From the NCBI GenBank assembly GCA_949358305.1, contig OX442315.1, positions 248,001 through 312,000 of the forward strand: a stretch of 64,000 bases of DNA, in the 5' to 3' direction. The stretch is from Strigamia acuminata (Eukaryota; Arthropoda; Chilopoda; Geophilomorpha; Linotaeniidae). Position numbers and translations under genes: made by a program. Below the pieces are notes generated by a model. That model made no database searches. It was not told the DNA's origin and saw only the letters and a list, made by a program, of their open reading frames with translations. This document shows, one piece after another, positions 1 through 10,539 of the stretch (the first letter of the stretch is position 1; every line of letters starts with the position of its first letter).

Positions 1-1
1 A

Positions 2-124
<123 letters not shown>

Positions 125-487
125 ATTAATGATACAAACATATAGAAATATATTTTGATCGACAATTTGATTAATAAAGGCTCAAAATGAGATGTTTTCA
201 CTTTCTTTTCCTTCTTTTCTCTTTTCTTTTTCTTAGTTTTTATTAACATAGCTAAATTTGATGTAGAAAGTGCACTTAAATTGAAACATTCATTTGTTTG
301 TTTGATTTTCGACCATTTGTTTAGTTTCTCGATATTAATGTGTTGTGTAAATCCACAGCGGGCTCTGTAATTACAAGTGTACACACAACTATTTGCTAAA
401 TTTTCAGTTGCTGTATTAAGATTACATCAATAAAAACCATTTAAATTGCGAGAAATACGTTTCTTTTATTCAATAAATCCATTCAAA

Positions 488-1857
488 TCAGCTTTTGCGG
501 ATCCCGTTTCGAGCTAATTCGTCCGCAGCTTCGTTTCCAGGGATTCCCGAGTGTCCGGCAACGTAAATCTTTTTAGAAACAAAAATCAATATTTTTCCAT
601 TTTTATTTCTCTATTTTCACGAAATTACCCAATGAACTTTGATTCCGTTTAATGTTGCGTCCAATTCTTCGAAGTCCTCTTTGTTTTTAACCGGTCCTCC
701 CGAACCTAGTTTCCAATCGTTGCGTTTCCACTTGTTAATCCATCCAGTTATACCTGACAAGTTAAATTTGCGAGATACTTAAACGGACTCCATGTTTTTA
801 CTAATACCAGTACAGTTGTAAACGGAACACTTGCAAAAATGCACAATGTGTATTCATAACTGTACTGGAATTTGGTAAGTAAGTAAAAATTGCCTTTACT
901 TTTAATAAGGAATTGACTATCGGTGTGGAGATTTATTTCCTTTAATCCCTCGATTTTTGCCTGTTTGATGGCGCGAATTGCAGCGTGGATTTCCGCTCTG
1001 TTGTTCGTTTGTCGACCCTGGAGCGGTTCGCTCACATTCCTCGAGTTTTCAATGCGAAAAATTTGAATTATAGATATTTTTTGTGATGATTTTTTGAGAT
1101 ATACAATCTGTGATTGGGTCCCCAATAGACGCCTATTCCTCCCCTGGCGCCGTGCCGACCGTTTGCTTCGCACGCACCGTCCGTGTAAATGGAAATACAG
1201 CTCGCATCTTGAAGAAAAAACATTACAAATCAATTTAAACGCGAATTTGATCCTTACTCGGAGTTGTAGACGGTAATTTCGCGTTATGACGCTTCGATTG
1301 ATGAACTTTTCTCGGCTTTTTTGGAGTTAACGATTCGTCTTTGGACGTTTCGACGCGAATTTCTTCAATTATCGAGGTGGTTGGTGTTGATTTTGGTTTC
1401 CCCAGTGGTATATATTCCAGGGTTTGTCCTGTAATCATTAAAATGCAAATAAATTTTCTCCAAATTGTTGATTTTGTTTTGATATACTTTTCTGCGTTGT
1501 TTTGGATTGAAATTCGTTTATAAAATCATTTGCGTCCGCTTCGCAGGCGAATTTCTTAAATTTACAGCCGGGGAATCCTTCCGTTTGAGTTTTACATTCG
1601 TCCCTGCAAGTATAAATTAAAATTTTTTTTAAGATCTCATTTTATTTATTTTTTCTTCAATTTTCTAACCATGAATGAAAAATTCCAATTTTCCTGCCTT
1701 TGGCGACGGCGTAGAAACCGTTTCGCCCCATTATCTTCCTGAAAGCTTCTAGAAATCCAAAGTAAAATTTCTGTTGGTAAGAACTGTTCGTGTGCACATT
1801 CCTTCGCAAGCAACACTGCAATTGCCTGAGCGTGTAGGATAAGCGCACACCCGCCAT
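488..1857 (-). CDS. RNASEH1: Ribonuclease H1
   Basis: Seven exons in transcript order: 1857-1670, 1603-1488, 1428-1258, 1207-1105, 1039-900, 753-629, 568-488. Phases agree and give 307 residues. The enzyme cuts the RNA strand of RNA/DNA hybrids (R-loops, mitochondrial primers). Residues about 46-95 form the hybrid-binding domain (FYAVAKGRKIG, then FKKFACEADANDFI). A basic linker follows, then the RNase H fold from about residue 160. All four metal-binding acidic residues are visible: YTDG, RAEIH, HTDSQ and GNEAADELA. The first ATG opens an Arg-rich, acid-poor leader that looks mitochondrial. A second in-frame Met (Met43) sits just before the hybrid-binding domain and would give a nuclear form, the dual-start arrangement known for this family. 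The reverse-strand poly(A) signal is TTTATT at 465-470. Confidence 0.93.
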
Positions 1858-2309
1858 TGTAAAAATTTATTTGTGAATTTGTAAAATAAATTTAAAAAAA
1901 TTATAAATTCGGTTAATAATCCGTATTCTGCATCAAAAATTAATAATTTTTATGTAGTTATAATAACATTGTTATAAGTAGTGAATAATAACAGTCGGAA
2001 ATCAGTGTGGCCATCTAGCGGTGGATGTGAATAATAATTTTTCCCATCTGTCTTTGCGACGTAGCGTGTCGAAGGTAACACATCTCGAAGGTTTTATAAA
2101 ACGCACTTTTTTCTATTATAATCTTCGGTTTGATGTAAATTATTATCCGAAATGATTAATTACCTATATTTGCGAGTTTATCGCGACAAAATTGCATCGG
2201 ATGGGTGGAATTTGAAGTAGATGAATGTAGATTTACTTCGCGCATCCCGTGCAATGGCGATCGGAAGAATGGCAGATTTTCACTCATTTCTCTTGTTTTA
2301 ATATTTCAG
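1858..2309. promoter_or_regulatory. Shared upstream region of RNASEH1 and RPS7
   Basis: This 452-bp gap separates two genes transcribed away from each other, so both promoters should lie here; I see no clear TATA box. RPS7 coding begins directly after a TTTCAG acceptor, so a 5'UTR intron probably ends at 2309. A GCCATCTAGCGG motif at 2010-2021 resembles the arthropod CTCF site. The role is inferred from position. Confidence 0.5.
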
Positions 2310-3181
2310 ATGTTTTCAACAACGGCCAAATTGTTGAAGCCTGCTGGCGAAAAACCTGATGAATTCGAAAACACCATCTCGCAAGTAAAAGAAAATTAAT
2401 TTTGGACCGAAAAATGTGGAAAGTGCCGAAATTTAGCCGATTTTTTTGTTTATTTTAAAGGCTTTATTGGAGCTTGAAATATCGAGTGATTTGAAAGCTC
2501 AGTTGAGGGAACTGAAGATGACAGGCGCCAAAGAAATCGACGTAACTGGCAAAAAGGTGAGAAAAATTAGGTTTATTTTTATTTTTGTTGAATTTTTGAA
2601 TTGAAGATTAATTTTTATTGGTAATTTTTGAAGGCGATCATCATATTTGTTCCCGTGGCGCAATTGAAGGCATACCAGAAGATCCAGACACGTTTGGTGC
2701 GTGAGTTGGAGAAGAAATTCAGCGGCAAACATGTGGTTTTCATCGCGCAGAGACGGATTTTGCCCAAGCAAACGAGGAAAACGAAAGGGAAAAATAAGCA
2801 GAAGCGGCCGAGAAGGTTTTAATTTGAGAATAAATTGAATTTTGTTCAGTTTTTTAATTTTAATTCTATTTTTTTGTGTTTTTTCAGCCGCACACTAACC
2901 GCAGTGCACGACGCCATTTTGGAGGATTTGGTTCATCCCGCAGAAATCGTTGGAAAACGAACACGGATTCGTTTAGACGGAACGAGACTTATTAAAGTGC
3001 ATTTGGATAAAAATCAGATGACCAATATAGAGCATAAGGTGAAAAATAAAGGAATTGTGATTAGTTTTAATTTTATTTTGTTTAATAATTGATTTTTTGA
3101 CAGACCGATACTTTCGCTGCAGTTTATAAGAAACTTACCGGCAAAGAGGTTATTTTTGAATTTCCGGAACCATATTTGTAA
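2310..3181 (+). CDS. RPS7: 40S ribosomal protein S7 (eS7)
   Basis: Exons 2310-2384, 2461-2556, 2634-2815, 2888-3038 and 3104-3181 join to 193 residues; the usual length is 194. The protein is a structural part of the small ribosomal subunit, needed for 18S rRNA maturation. Recognised conserved stretches include [48 protein letters not shown] and the C-terminus FEFPEPYL. The start is fixed by an AG acceptor immediately before the ATG, meaning an intron just ahead of the start codon, common in ribosomal protein genes. The introns are 65-77 bp, too short to host a box C/D or H/ACA snoRNA. AATAAA lies at 3200-3205. Confidence 0.97.
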
Positions 3182-3375
3182 TCAAATGATCGATTGAGAA
3201 ATAAACAATTGTGTTTAAAAACGTTGATTTTTATCGATATGAACGAGTTTCGTCATTCAAATGAATTGTTTTATTGTGGCAAACAAAGTGCAACGTAAAA
3301 TGAACCAAAATAAAATATAATTATAATTAAATGGTTAAATTATAATTAAAAATATAATATAAATAATCAATTTGT

Positions 3376-5237
3376 TTAATTCGATGATTCTTCGAATATT
3401 GAATCCATGTCGGTGGTTCCTTTAACTCGGCTCAGAGGTTTGATGTAGGTGGTCGGTACGAGTCCGATGGTTTTGCCGTCAGATGTCGCTAAGATCCAAC
3501 GGCTGCGTATATTCGGTTGCAATTCTGGAGGAAAAAACGATGAATTACGAATTGTATTTTTTCTCGCCGTCAATTACCTTTGGGAGCTAATTTGATTTGG
3601 TCGCCGGCTTTTATTGAGATTTCTCCGTTGTTTTCGCCTTTAAAATCGTATAGCACTTGGGCGATCACGTGATCGGTTTTGCCAGTCGCCCAATCGGTGG
3701 GCGGCGATTGCGGGATTGATAGGGTTAATAGTTTCAAAAGCAGCCACGGGGTGCCGGTGATTAGCGCGAGGAAAATGAAAATCGGCCAACGGGATTTTGT
3801 CGGGGTTTGTTTGTCAGTTATTAAAACGTTCTCGGCTTCGTGCCACGCATCGGAAACAGCACCGGGGGAAATTATTCCTGCAACGAAAAAGGAAAAATAC
3901 ATTTTTCAGTTTAAGAAAATTGAATTTTGCACACAAAAATGCATCTTTCAGCATAAAAAAAATGAATTTTGAGTCGAAAATTGCAATTTTGCACATAAAA
4001 TTGCAATTTTGCACATAAAATTGCAATTTTAATTTTGCACATAAAATTGCAATTTTGCACATAAAATTGCAATTTTGCACATAAAATTGCAATTTTGCAC
4101 ATAAAATTGCAATTTTGCACATAAAATTGCAATTTTGCACATAAAATTGCAATTTTGCACATAAAATTGCAATTTTGCACATAAAATTGCAATTTTGCAC
4201 ATAAAATTGCAATTTTGCACATAAAATTGCAATTTTGCACATAAAATTGCAATTTTGCACATAAAATTGCAATTTTAATTTTGCACATAAAATTGCAATT
4301 TTGCACATAAAATTGCAATTTTGCACATAAAAATGCATTTGTGCATATAAAAATGCATTCTCGGGGATTTAGTCTATAAAAAAAATGAATTTTTGTGGCT
4401 AAAACCGGAAATTTGCGGCCAAAGAATTCATTTTTAAGATTTGATGTCATTTATTTACCTAAGGAGGCTAGAACCCTCCTGTACAACCATCTGAGCCCTC
4501 TAATAAGCGCGAATATCGAAAACACATGTCCCATATGCGCCCGCAACTTGGCGAACTGATCTGCCACAGCAATCACAGCACGAAACGACCTTAAAACAAA
4601 ACGATTATTTAAAAACGACAATTGTTCTCTTCAAAAATCAACGCCGTACGAATTTAACGTGTAAAAAGTCGTATCCAACATCATACTGATCGAGCCGATC
4701 GTGTGAATAAAAGATTCGACCGGTTGCAGCGCATTTCTGTAGTTTTCTTCGGCGAATTGAATCAATTGATTGTCCGCTCGACCATTAGCGCCGTAGCCCA
4801 TTCCGCCGTAGCCCCCGTAGCCTCCGTAGCCTCCATAACCTCCGTAGCCGCCGAATGAACCGGAATATTGCGAGTACGGCGAGTACATCGACGTGTACGG
4901 ACTAGAATTGTATCCCATTGGCGAGTAACCGAACCGAGATGTATGGTCGGTGTGCGGGCGCGGGGGGATCGGTGGCGGCGCTTGAGGAGCGAATCCGCCG
5001 CCGCCTAAACCACCTCCGAAAGCGACGTCTGTGTTCACGAATTGGTCTTGAGGTAAACTTGAAAATAAAAATACGCAATAAAATCGATTAGTTTTGGGAA
5101 TTTTAGGGTTTTGGAATGGATTGTTTCGGTGTTAAGGTGTCGGGTTCGTACTTTGTTAGCGTGGACACTGGGATGTTCCTGTTGAGCACGTCGTTTCCTA
5201 TGTTAGTTCGTTCCCAAGGCTTAGTTGGAGCCGCCAT
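3376..5237 (-). CDS. PEX13: Peroxin-13 (peroxisomal import docking protein)
   Basis: Five exons: 5237-5152, 5057-4650, 4589-4459, 3877-3578, 3524-3376, giving 357 residues (human about 400). Pex13 is a peroxisomal membrane protein that docks cargo-loaded Pex5 with Pex14. The N-terminus is MAAPTKPWERT. A Pro-rich part and a Tyr/Gly-rich run (repeated GGY, at 4800-4860) follow; such YG-rich tracts are typical of Pex13. Then come the conserved membrane region (FRAVIAVADQF, FALIRGLRWLYRR), a hydrophobic helix (WPIFIFLALITGTPWLLL), and an SH3 domain (AQVLYDFKGENNGEISI to IGLVPTTYI). Intron 3 is 581 bp and filled with a 20-bp satellite. The splice between exons 1 and 2 is the least certain; I chose it because it alone keeps the frame before a TAA. 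Confidence 0.92.
3979..4345. repeat. 20-bp AT-rich satellite in a PEX13 intron
   Basis: About 17 tandem copies of TTGCAATTTTGCACATAAAA fill the intron. Two places (near 4031 and 4275) carry the same 6-bp insertion, so part of the array probably duplicated as a larger block. Each unit contains the palindrome AATTGCAATT. The long open frames over this stretch are products of the repeat. Confidence 0.95.
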
Positions 5238-5547
5238 CGTACGTTGTGTAATTGAAGATTTTATCAACAGACGGACACATGAATTGGATGGTCGCAGTAC
5301 GACTCCGTGGAGTAGTTTCCAGGCAAATGTAATGCAATATTATTGATTTGATCGTTATTTAGGTTACATAATTTAATATTGTTAAAATTTTTAATTTATT
5401 TGTTTTCAAATGGGATAAAGACGAATTTTGGTTGATTTATTTTGTTTAATTAGGTTTTTGTTTATAGTTTAAGCATTATTTAGTCCTGGTTGTTAACGTT
5501 AGGAGTCGGACGGCGGTTAGCGTGAACTGATAGAGGTGTTGTCAAAT
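5238..5547. promoter_or_regulatory. Shared upstream region of PEX13 and TRAPPC13
   Basis: The two start codons face away from each other across 310 bp, which must hold both 5'UTRs and promoters. The sequence is AT-rich, with no convincing TATA box, tandem repeat or open frame. The call rests on gene layout alone. Confidence 0.45.
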
Positions 5548-8176
5548 ATGGAGTCGGGCCAAAGGTCCGATATTCTGACTCTGAAGGGTAATGATAATTA
5601 ATAATTAGGTTTTGATGATGATAATATTTTAATATTTGATGTGTTTTTTGTTTTGTTTTGAGCAGTTATGCGGCTGACGAGACCGAGTTTGTTCACAACT
5701 TTGCCACTCACGTCCGATGCTCGCGATTTACCCGGCGATTGCTTCAATTCCGACACGCGAGAAGATGTTGGAGGAATTGCAGATTTGAATAATTGTTCGC
5801 TGGGAGAACTGCTCATGTTGCCGCAAAGCTTCGGGTTAAATTACACGAGAATTCTTTGCATTTTTTTGATTATTTTGGGGTTAATTTTTGTGTAATTTGT
5901 GTTTTTTTTAGTGATATTTACTTAGGACAAGTGTTTTCGAGTTATATAAGCGTTCATAATGATAGTAACGAAGTCGTACATGACGTGACGGTCAAAGTAA
6001 ACACCCCAAAAAATTAATATTTTGTTAAAATTTGTTTAAAAAAATTGTTTCAGGCCGATCTTCAAACGGGTTCGCAACGAATACCGCTCTCGCCGACGAG
6101 TTTCAACGCGATGATCCCCGAATTAACGCCTCTCCAAAGCGTCGACAACATAATTAACCACGAAGTGAAAGAAATCGGAACTCACGTGTAAATATAATTA
6201 ATGGGCGTCGAAATTGGACGGATATAAAAGTGATTTCGTTGCAGATTGGTGTGCGCGGTGAGTTACACGCCCGAAAACAGCGAGAAAATGTATTTAAAGA
6301 AATTCTTTAAATTCCAGGTACGAAAAATAAGATACATATTAAATGTTGTATTGCTCCTTATGGTGCGTTGATTTAAATAAATAAATAAAATAAATAAATA
6401 AATAATCACTCGGTGGTTATTTTGCAGGTGATGAAGCCGCTGGACGTGAAAACAAAGTTTTACAACGCGGAGGTACATTTGAGTGACGGCAGGCAAAAGT
6501 TTCGATTAAAATGCTTGAACTTGACGTTTCATTTTATATTAATTTCTACTAACAATTTAATTTATAGTATTTTGAGTTGTTTTTCTCTTTCTTGTTTTTT
6601 TTTGTTGACATTTTGGTTGACTCGCGTCTTGTTTGCATGAAATTTGATTCCGTAGGATTTTGTTGTAAGTTGCTTAACCACTAATTTGCATTGAATTCGC
6701 TTATTTACGAATCCGCCGCTGAAAAATGATTTTAAAACGTGAATTGCTCATTGAAATGCATTTATTTGCGCAGTCTGACGAAGTTTACTTGGAGGCGCAG
6801 GTGCAGAACATCACTTCCGGGCCCATTTGTTTGGAAAAAGTGTACCTGGAGCCGTCGCCGCTGTTCAACGTGATGCAACTCAACACTCGCGGGACCCCCA
6901 CCAAGTGAAAAGAAGATGAAATTGATTAGGGTTTCTGTTTTCCCGCCTTTTTAAAATTCCCGGTTCCCGGTACCAAAATGGCCGGTACTCCCGGGAAATC
7001 GGTACTCCCGGGACCAATAAAGGTCAGGCGAGAGGCGACGAAAAATGACAAAATATGGCCGTTTTTTGTCAAAAATAGCCATTTTTAGCAATTTTGAGCC
7101 ATTTTTCATGGTAAAAATGGCCGTTTTCCATCAAAAGTGGCCGTTTTTCATCAAGAATGGCCGTTTTTCATCAAAAATAGGCATTTTTCGTTAAAAATGG
7201 CCATTTTTTAGCCATTTTTTAGCCATTCTTCGTTCAAAATGGCCATTTTTAGCCATTTTTCGTTAAAAATAGTGAAACGTTACAAAATTTAACGTTTGAC
7301 CGACGAAAATGATGTTTAAGCAACGAATTTTTGACGGAACCGGTTTTTCTCCAATTTCCCGGTTCCCGATATTGTGATTTCTCACCGGGATTCCCGGGAA
7401 ATCGGTACCCCGGTTTCCCGGTACCGAAACCCTAAAATTGATGAATTAAGTCGGATTTGTAATGATTTTTTACTTGTTTAAAGACAGGAATCGATTTTCG
7501 GGGCCGTGAATTGCCTAAACTCGATGGACAGTCGTCAATACCTGTATTGTTTGACGCCGAAATGCGAGGCCAAGTGCCAGCAAAAGGTGCTCAAAGGGGC
7601 GACGTCGATCGGCAAGTTGGACATTTTGTGGAGGTCCAAGTTCGGCGACAAGGGGAGGCTGCAGACGAGTCAGTTGCAGCGCATGGCGCCCGGCTACGGC
7701 GATATTCGCTTCGCCATCGAGCGGTTGCCCGGATGCGTGCAGTTGGAACGCCCGTTTTCGATCGTTTGCACCATTACGAATTCGTGGTAATTTTGTTTTT
7801 TTCCTTTTTAAATGTTATTTTTTTTAAATGGCTTTTTGAAGCGAACGGGCGGTCAATTTGGTGTTGATGCTGGACGGAAGTTGTTCACCGGGACTGTATT
7901 GGACGGGCATTTCTGGCAAGTCGCTCGGCAAGTTGGAACCAGACTCGTGTTTGCACATTGAGCTCAATTTGGTCGCTATTCAATTGGGTTTGCAGGTATT
8001 GGCGGCACATTCGACGTGTGTTTGATGTTTTTTAGTTTTTGGTTATTGACTGTCTCGTCAATTTGCAGACAATTTCAGGAATTCGCCTGGTCGACTCATT
8101 CCTGAAACGCACGTACGATTACGACGAACTAGCGCAAGTTTTTGTCAAACCTCAACCCTTTAATCAGTCGACCTAG
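5548..8176 (+). CDS. TRAPPC13: Trafficking protein particle complex subunit 13
   Basis: Ten exons: 5548-5587, 5666-5834, 5912-5996, 6054-6187, 6245-6317, 6428-6472, 6774-6904, 7484-7786, 7842-7995, 8069-8176. They join in frame to 413 residues, against about 417 in vertebrates. TRAPPC13 is a subunit of TRAPP III, the Rab1 activator acting in early secretion and autophagy. Recognised conserved stretches include [77 protein letters not shown] and a terminal [18 protein letters not shown]. The start follows a short exon 1 encoding [13 protein letters not shown]. Intron 7 carries a hAT-type MITE. The exon 8 acceptor (after TTTAAAG, 7483) was chosen over a nearby ACAG because only it keeps the frame. 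AATAAA is at 8191-8196. Confidence 0.94.
6927..7434. mobile_element. hAT-like MITE in TRAPPC13 intron 7
   Basis: The 508-bp element has inverted ends TAGGGTTTC and GAAACCCTA and is flanked by a perfect 8-bp duplication, AAATTGAT (6919-6926 and 7435-7442). Eight-base duplications and TAGGG-type ends are features of hAT transposons. The ends are rich in GGTACC/CCCGGG steps. The middle repeats variants of ATGGCC(A/G)TTTTT in head-to-tail and inverted order. There is no transposase, so it is non-autonomous. Confidence 0.88.
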
Positions 8177-8523
8177 TGTAAATAAGAGTCAATAAATGCA
8201 TCCAACACACGAGACATTCCGGCAGAAAAATGAAACTGTTATTTCAGTTTTCTCTCAGCTTTATCATCGTCCACACCATTTTTTATCGATAAGTACCACG
8301 TGTCGTCTTTTATTACCCATAAAAACCTATAGTTTGCACTAGCCAGGTCATGTGGACTCATGGCTTATACCAAGATGGGTGCACTAAAGATTTAATTATC
8401 CTAATTTATGCATCGATAAAAAGCATTTAAATTGCGACAAAGCTACAATCCTCCGTTCGTCACGAAATCAATTCACGCACGAGGCATTCGGACATAAAAA
8501 AGTGTCTCTTTATTGCGCAAAAA
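8177..8523. other. TRAPPC13/EIF2S1 convergent 3' region with a decayed copy of the EIF2S1 3' end
   Basis: This gap lies between the TRAPPC13 stop and the EIF2S1 stop. The part at about 8196-8275 resembles 8470-8580: both hold a CACGAG-CATTC stretch, then CAATTTCAGTTTTCTCT or TTATTTCAGTTTTCTCT, then TTTATCRTCGTCC. The second is the genuine end of EIF2S1, so the first looks like a partial degraded direct duplication. The EIF2S1 poly(A) signal (TTTATT, reverse strand) is at 8509-8514. I see nothing else in 8280-8500. Confidence 0.45.
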
Positions 8524-9776
8524 TCAAACGGCAATTTCAGTTTTCTCTTCTTTAAAATCGACTTTATCGTCCTCGTTGTCGTCCTCCTCGTCCTCTTCCT
8601 CTTCCTCCTCTTCGTCGTCGTCGCCGGCGATTTCGGCGTTTTCGGCCTCCGCTTTCTCCATTTGTTTGGCCAATTCCATTTCGTCCACGTCCGTTACAAC
8701 TTTGGGCTGAAAATCAATTCCTTAGGATTTGTGCTCAAGTTTCAAACGCAAAAATGCAATTACCGCCATTTGAATGTTAAAAACACCGCCGGCGCCTCGA
8801 ATCCCCGCCGAAATTTGTTCGATGGCCGCTTCCAATGACTTGAGACCGTCGTTCCGATCTAACGTGGTCGTTGTCATCACGTAGAGCGGCGGCGCGATTA
8901 AATTTATCTAAACAAATTGCAATTAAATTTCATTCTCGTCTTTTTTCGTGTTGTTACTTTAATGGGCATTTCTTCGGTGGAGCAGGCGATTCCTTTTCTT
9001 AGTGCATTCTTGACGGCGTCGATTCCTTCGTAGCGGTAACACGCAACTTCAATGTCGGCTCGAATTTTCACCGCTTGCGGTGTCAAACGACGTTTAATAT
9101 TCTGGATGAGAATCTCTTTAGTCTCCGCATCCAAATTGCAATCGTCTAATATCGAAGGATCGCTGCAAACATTCAATGGCAAAATGGAATTTTTAAGTAA
9201 AAATTTGATATTAGATATTATAATACACTTTTAAATGAAGGAAACGCGAACCTAACAGCGTGTTTGAACACATCGTAGCAATACGCCTGTTTCTTGTATT
9301 TCTCGTCAAAGAGCCACGCGGTTTTCTGGTACAATTCCTCCAACTGCGCGTCGCTTTCGTATTTCAATATCTCCGCAACGTGCTTAAGAATGCTATTGAC
9401 CTATGACAAAATTAAATTAAATTAAAATTAAATCGCTTATTATCCGAGGTTAAATTACGGCTTTCGCTTTGGCGAATTTCTCTTCGCATTTAATGATATC
9501 TTCGGGTGAAACTCGACGTTTGGAGAGGTCGATGTATCCCTTTTCTTTATCCACGCGGATGACGACGACGCACTCGCTTCTGCCGACGCGGATAAGTTTG
9601 TTAATCGAGCGGATTCGACGTCGCGACAATTCCGAGAGCAGAATCATGCCCTCGATGTTGTTGTACTCGAGCAGGCTCACGTAGGCGCCCATCTCGGCGA
9701 TGGATCTCACGTTCACCATCACGACGTCTTCGATTTCCGGATATTTTTGCGAGTACATTCGACATGACAGCGGCAT
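8524..9776 (-). CDS. EIF2S1: Eukaryotic translation initiation factor 2 subunit alpha
   Basis: Exons 9776-9459, 9400-9252, 9162-8958, 8907-8764 and 8706-8524 give 332 residues (human about 315). eIF2-alpha is part of the ternary complex that brings initiator tRNA to the 40S subunit; its phosphorylation controls the integrated stress response. The N-terminal S1 domain is almost invariant ([20 protein letters not shown]). The kinase target is present: Ser51 in [11 protein letters not shown]. The central and C-terminal domains follow ([20 protein letters not shown]). The C-terminus is unusually acidic, with a long Asp/Glu run encoded around 8560-8620, longer than I recall in vertebrates. A 5'UTR intron is likely: donor GTAAGTAC at 9872, acceptor at 9797. 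Confidence 0.97.
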
Positions 9777-10539
9777 TTTGCCGGCTTTCTCGATTTCTGT
9801 GCAAACGAAAAATTCCATTTGGATTACAACCAATTCATATAAAGTTTTTGCAAAACATTTTAATGTACTTACAACTCGGTTCGGTGATTTAGGGGCCTGA
9901 AATTGGTGCAAACGTACCGTATGTAGCCAAAGATTACTCAAACCACGTTTCGGAAAGCTAGAATTGACTTCCTGCCAGGTGTCGCTGCACGTCTAAACGT
10001 GTACGGTAACTTAGAAGGTCGGATTAAAATGATGCAAATATAATGCTGCTCGTTGCTTGCTTGATGTTTTAAATATAGTTCTAAAAGTTTGGTTTATCAG
10101 ATGTTTTTGAACGGATTATGCAAATTTTTTTTTTTCTGCAAACACATGTTGCAAATGTATGTGCTGAATAATTTATTAGTACCTCTAGGTTACCATACCG
10201 GAAACTATTTTGATTAATAATCTTTTTATTTATCACTTCAAATAAACTCATTCATCGTTTTATTTATCGATATAAAACTACAAAAATCTATAAATTGAAA
10301 TTAAAACCAAAAAACTTGGTGATTAATTTCTAAAAACAGGCTGATGCAATTCCAGCTTAATTTTACTAAACATCCATTCACAACTGTCCTAGAATTAGAG
10401 CGCACTCGTGCGGCCAACGTGCGCAACTTGGTTAGCCGCCACTTTTGTTTCTTTACCTCGCCATCCTGATGTGAATTTTCGTGTTTTGTCCATTAGTGCA
10501 TTTTTACGGATCTGAATCTGATACTCGGTTTAAGTGAAC
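9777..10539. promoter_or_regulatory. Upstream region shared by EIF2S1 and SAS-6
   Basis: This is a 763-bp gap between two divergent genes. The left part holds the EIF2S1 5'UTR intron (9797-9872, reverse strand) and its upstream non-coding exon. The middle (10080-10370) is AT-rich with no recognised element. The right part should hold the SAS-6 promoter. I see no TATA box close to either start. Confidence 0.45.

Noticed and set aside
2385-3103. snoRNA in RPS7 introns
   Set aside because: The introns are 65-77 bp and show no C/D or H/ACA boxes.
3814-4450. Long minus-strand frames with cyclic CNFMCKIAILCAKLQFYVQN
   Set aside because: They are translations of the 20-bp intron satellite.
8513-8710. 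Serine-run forward frame
   Set aside because: It is the antisense of the acidic C-terminal run of eIF2-alpha.
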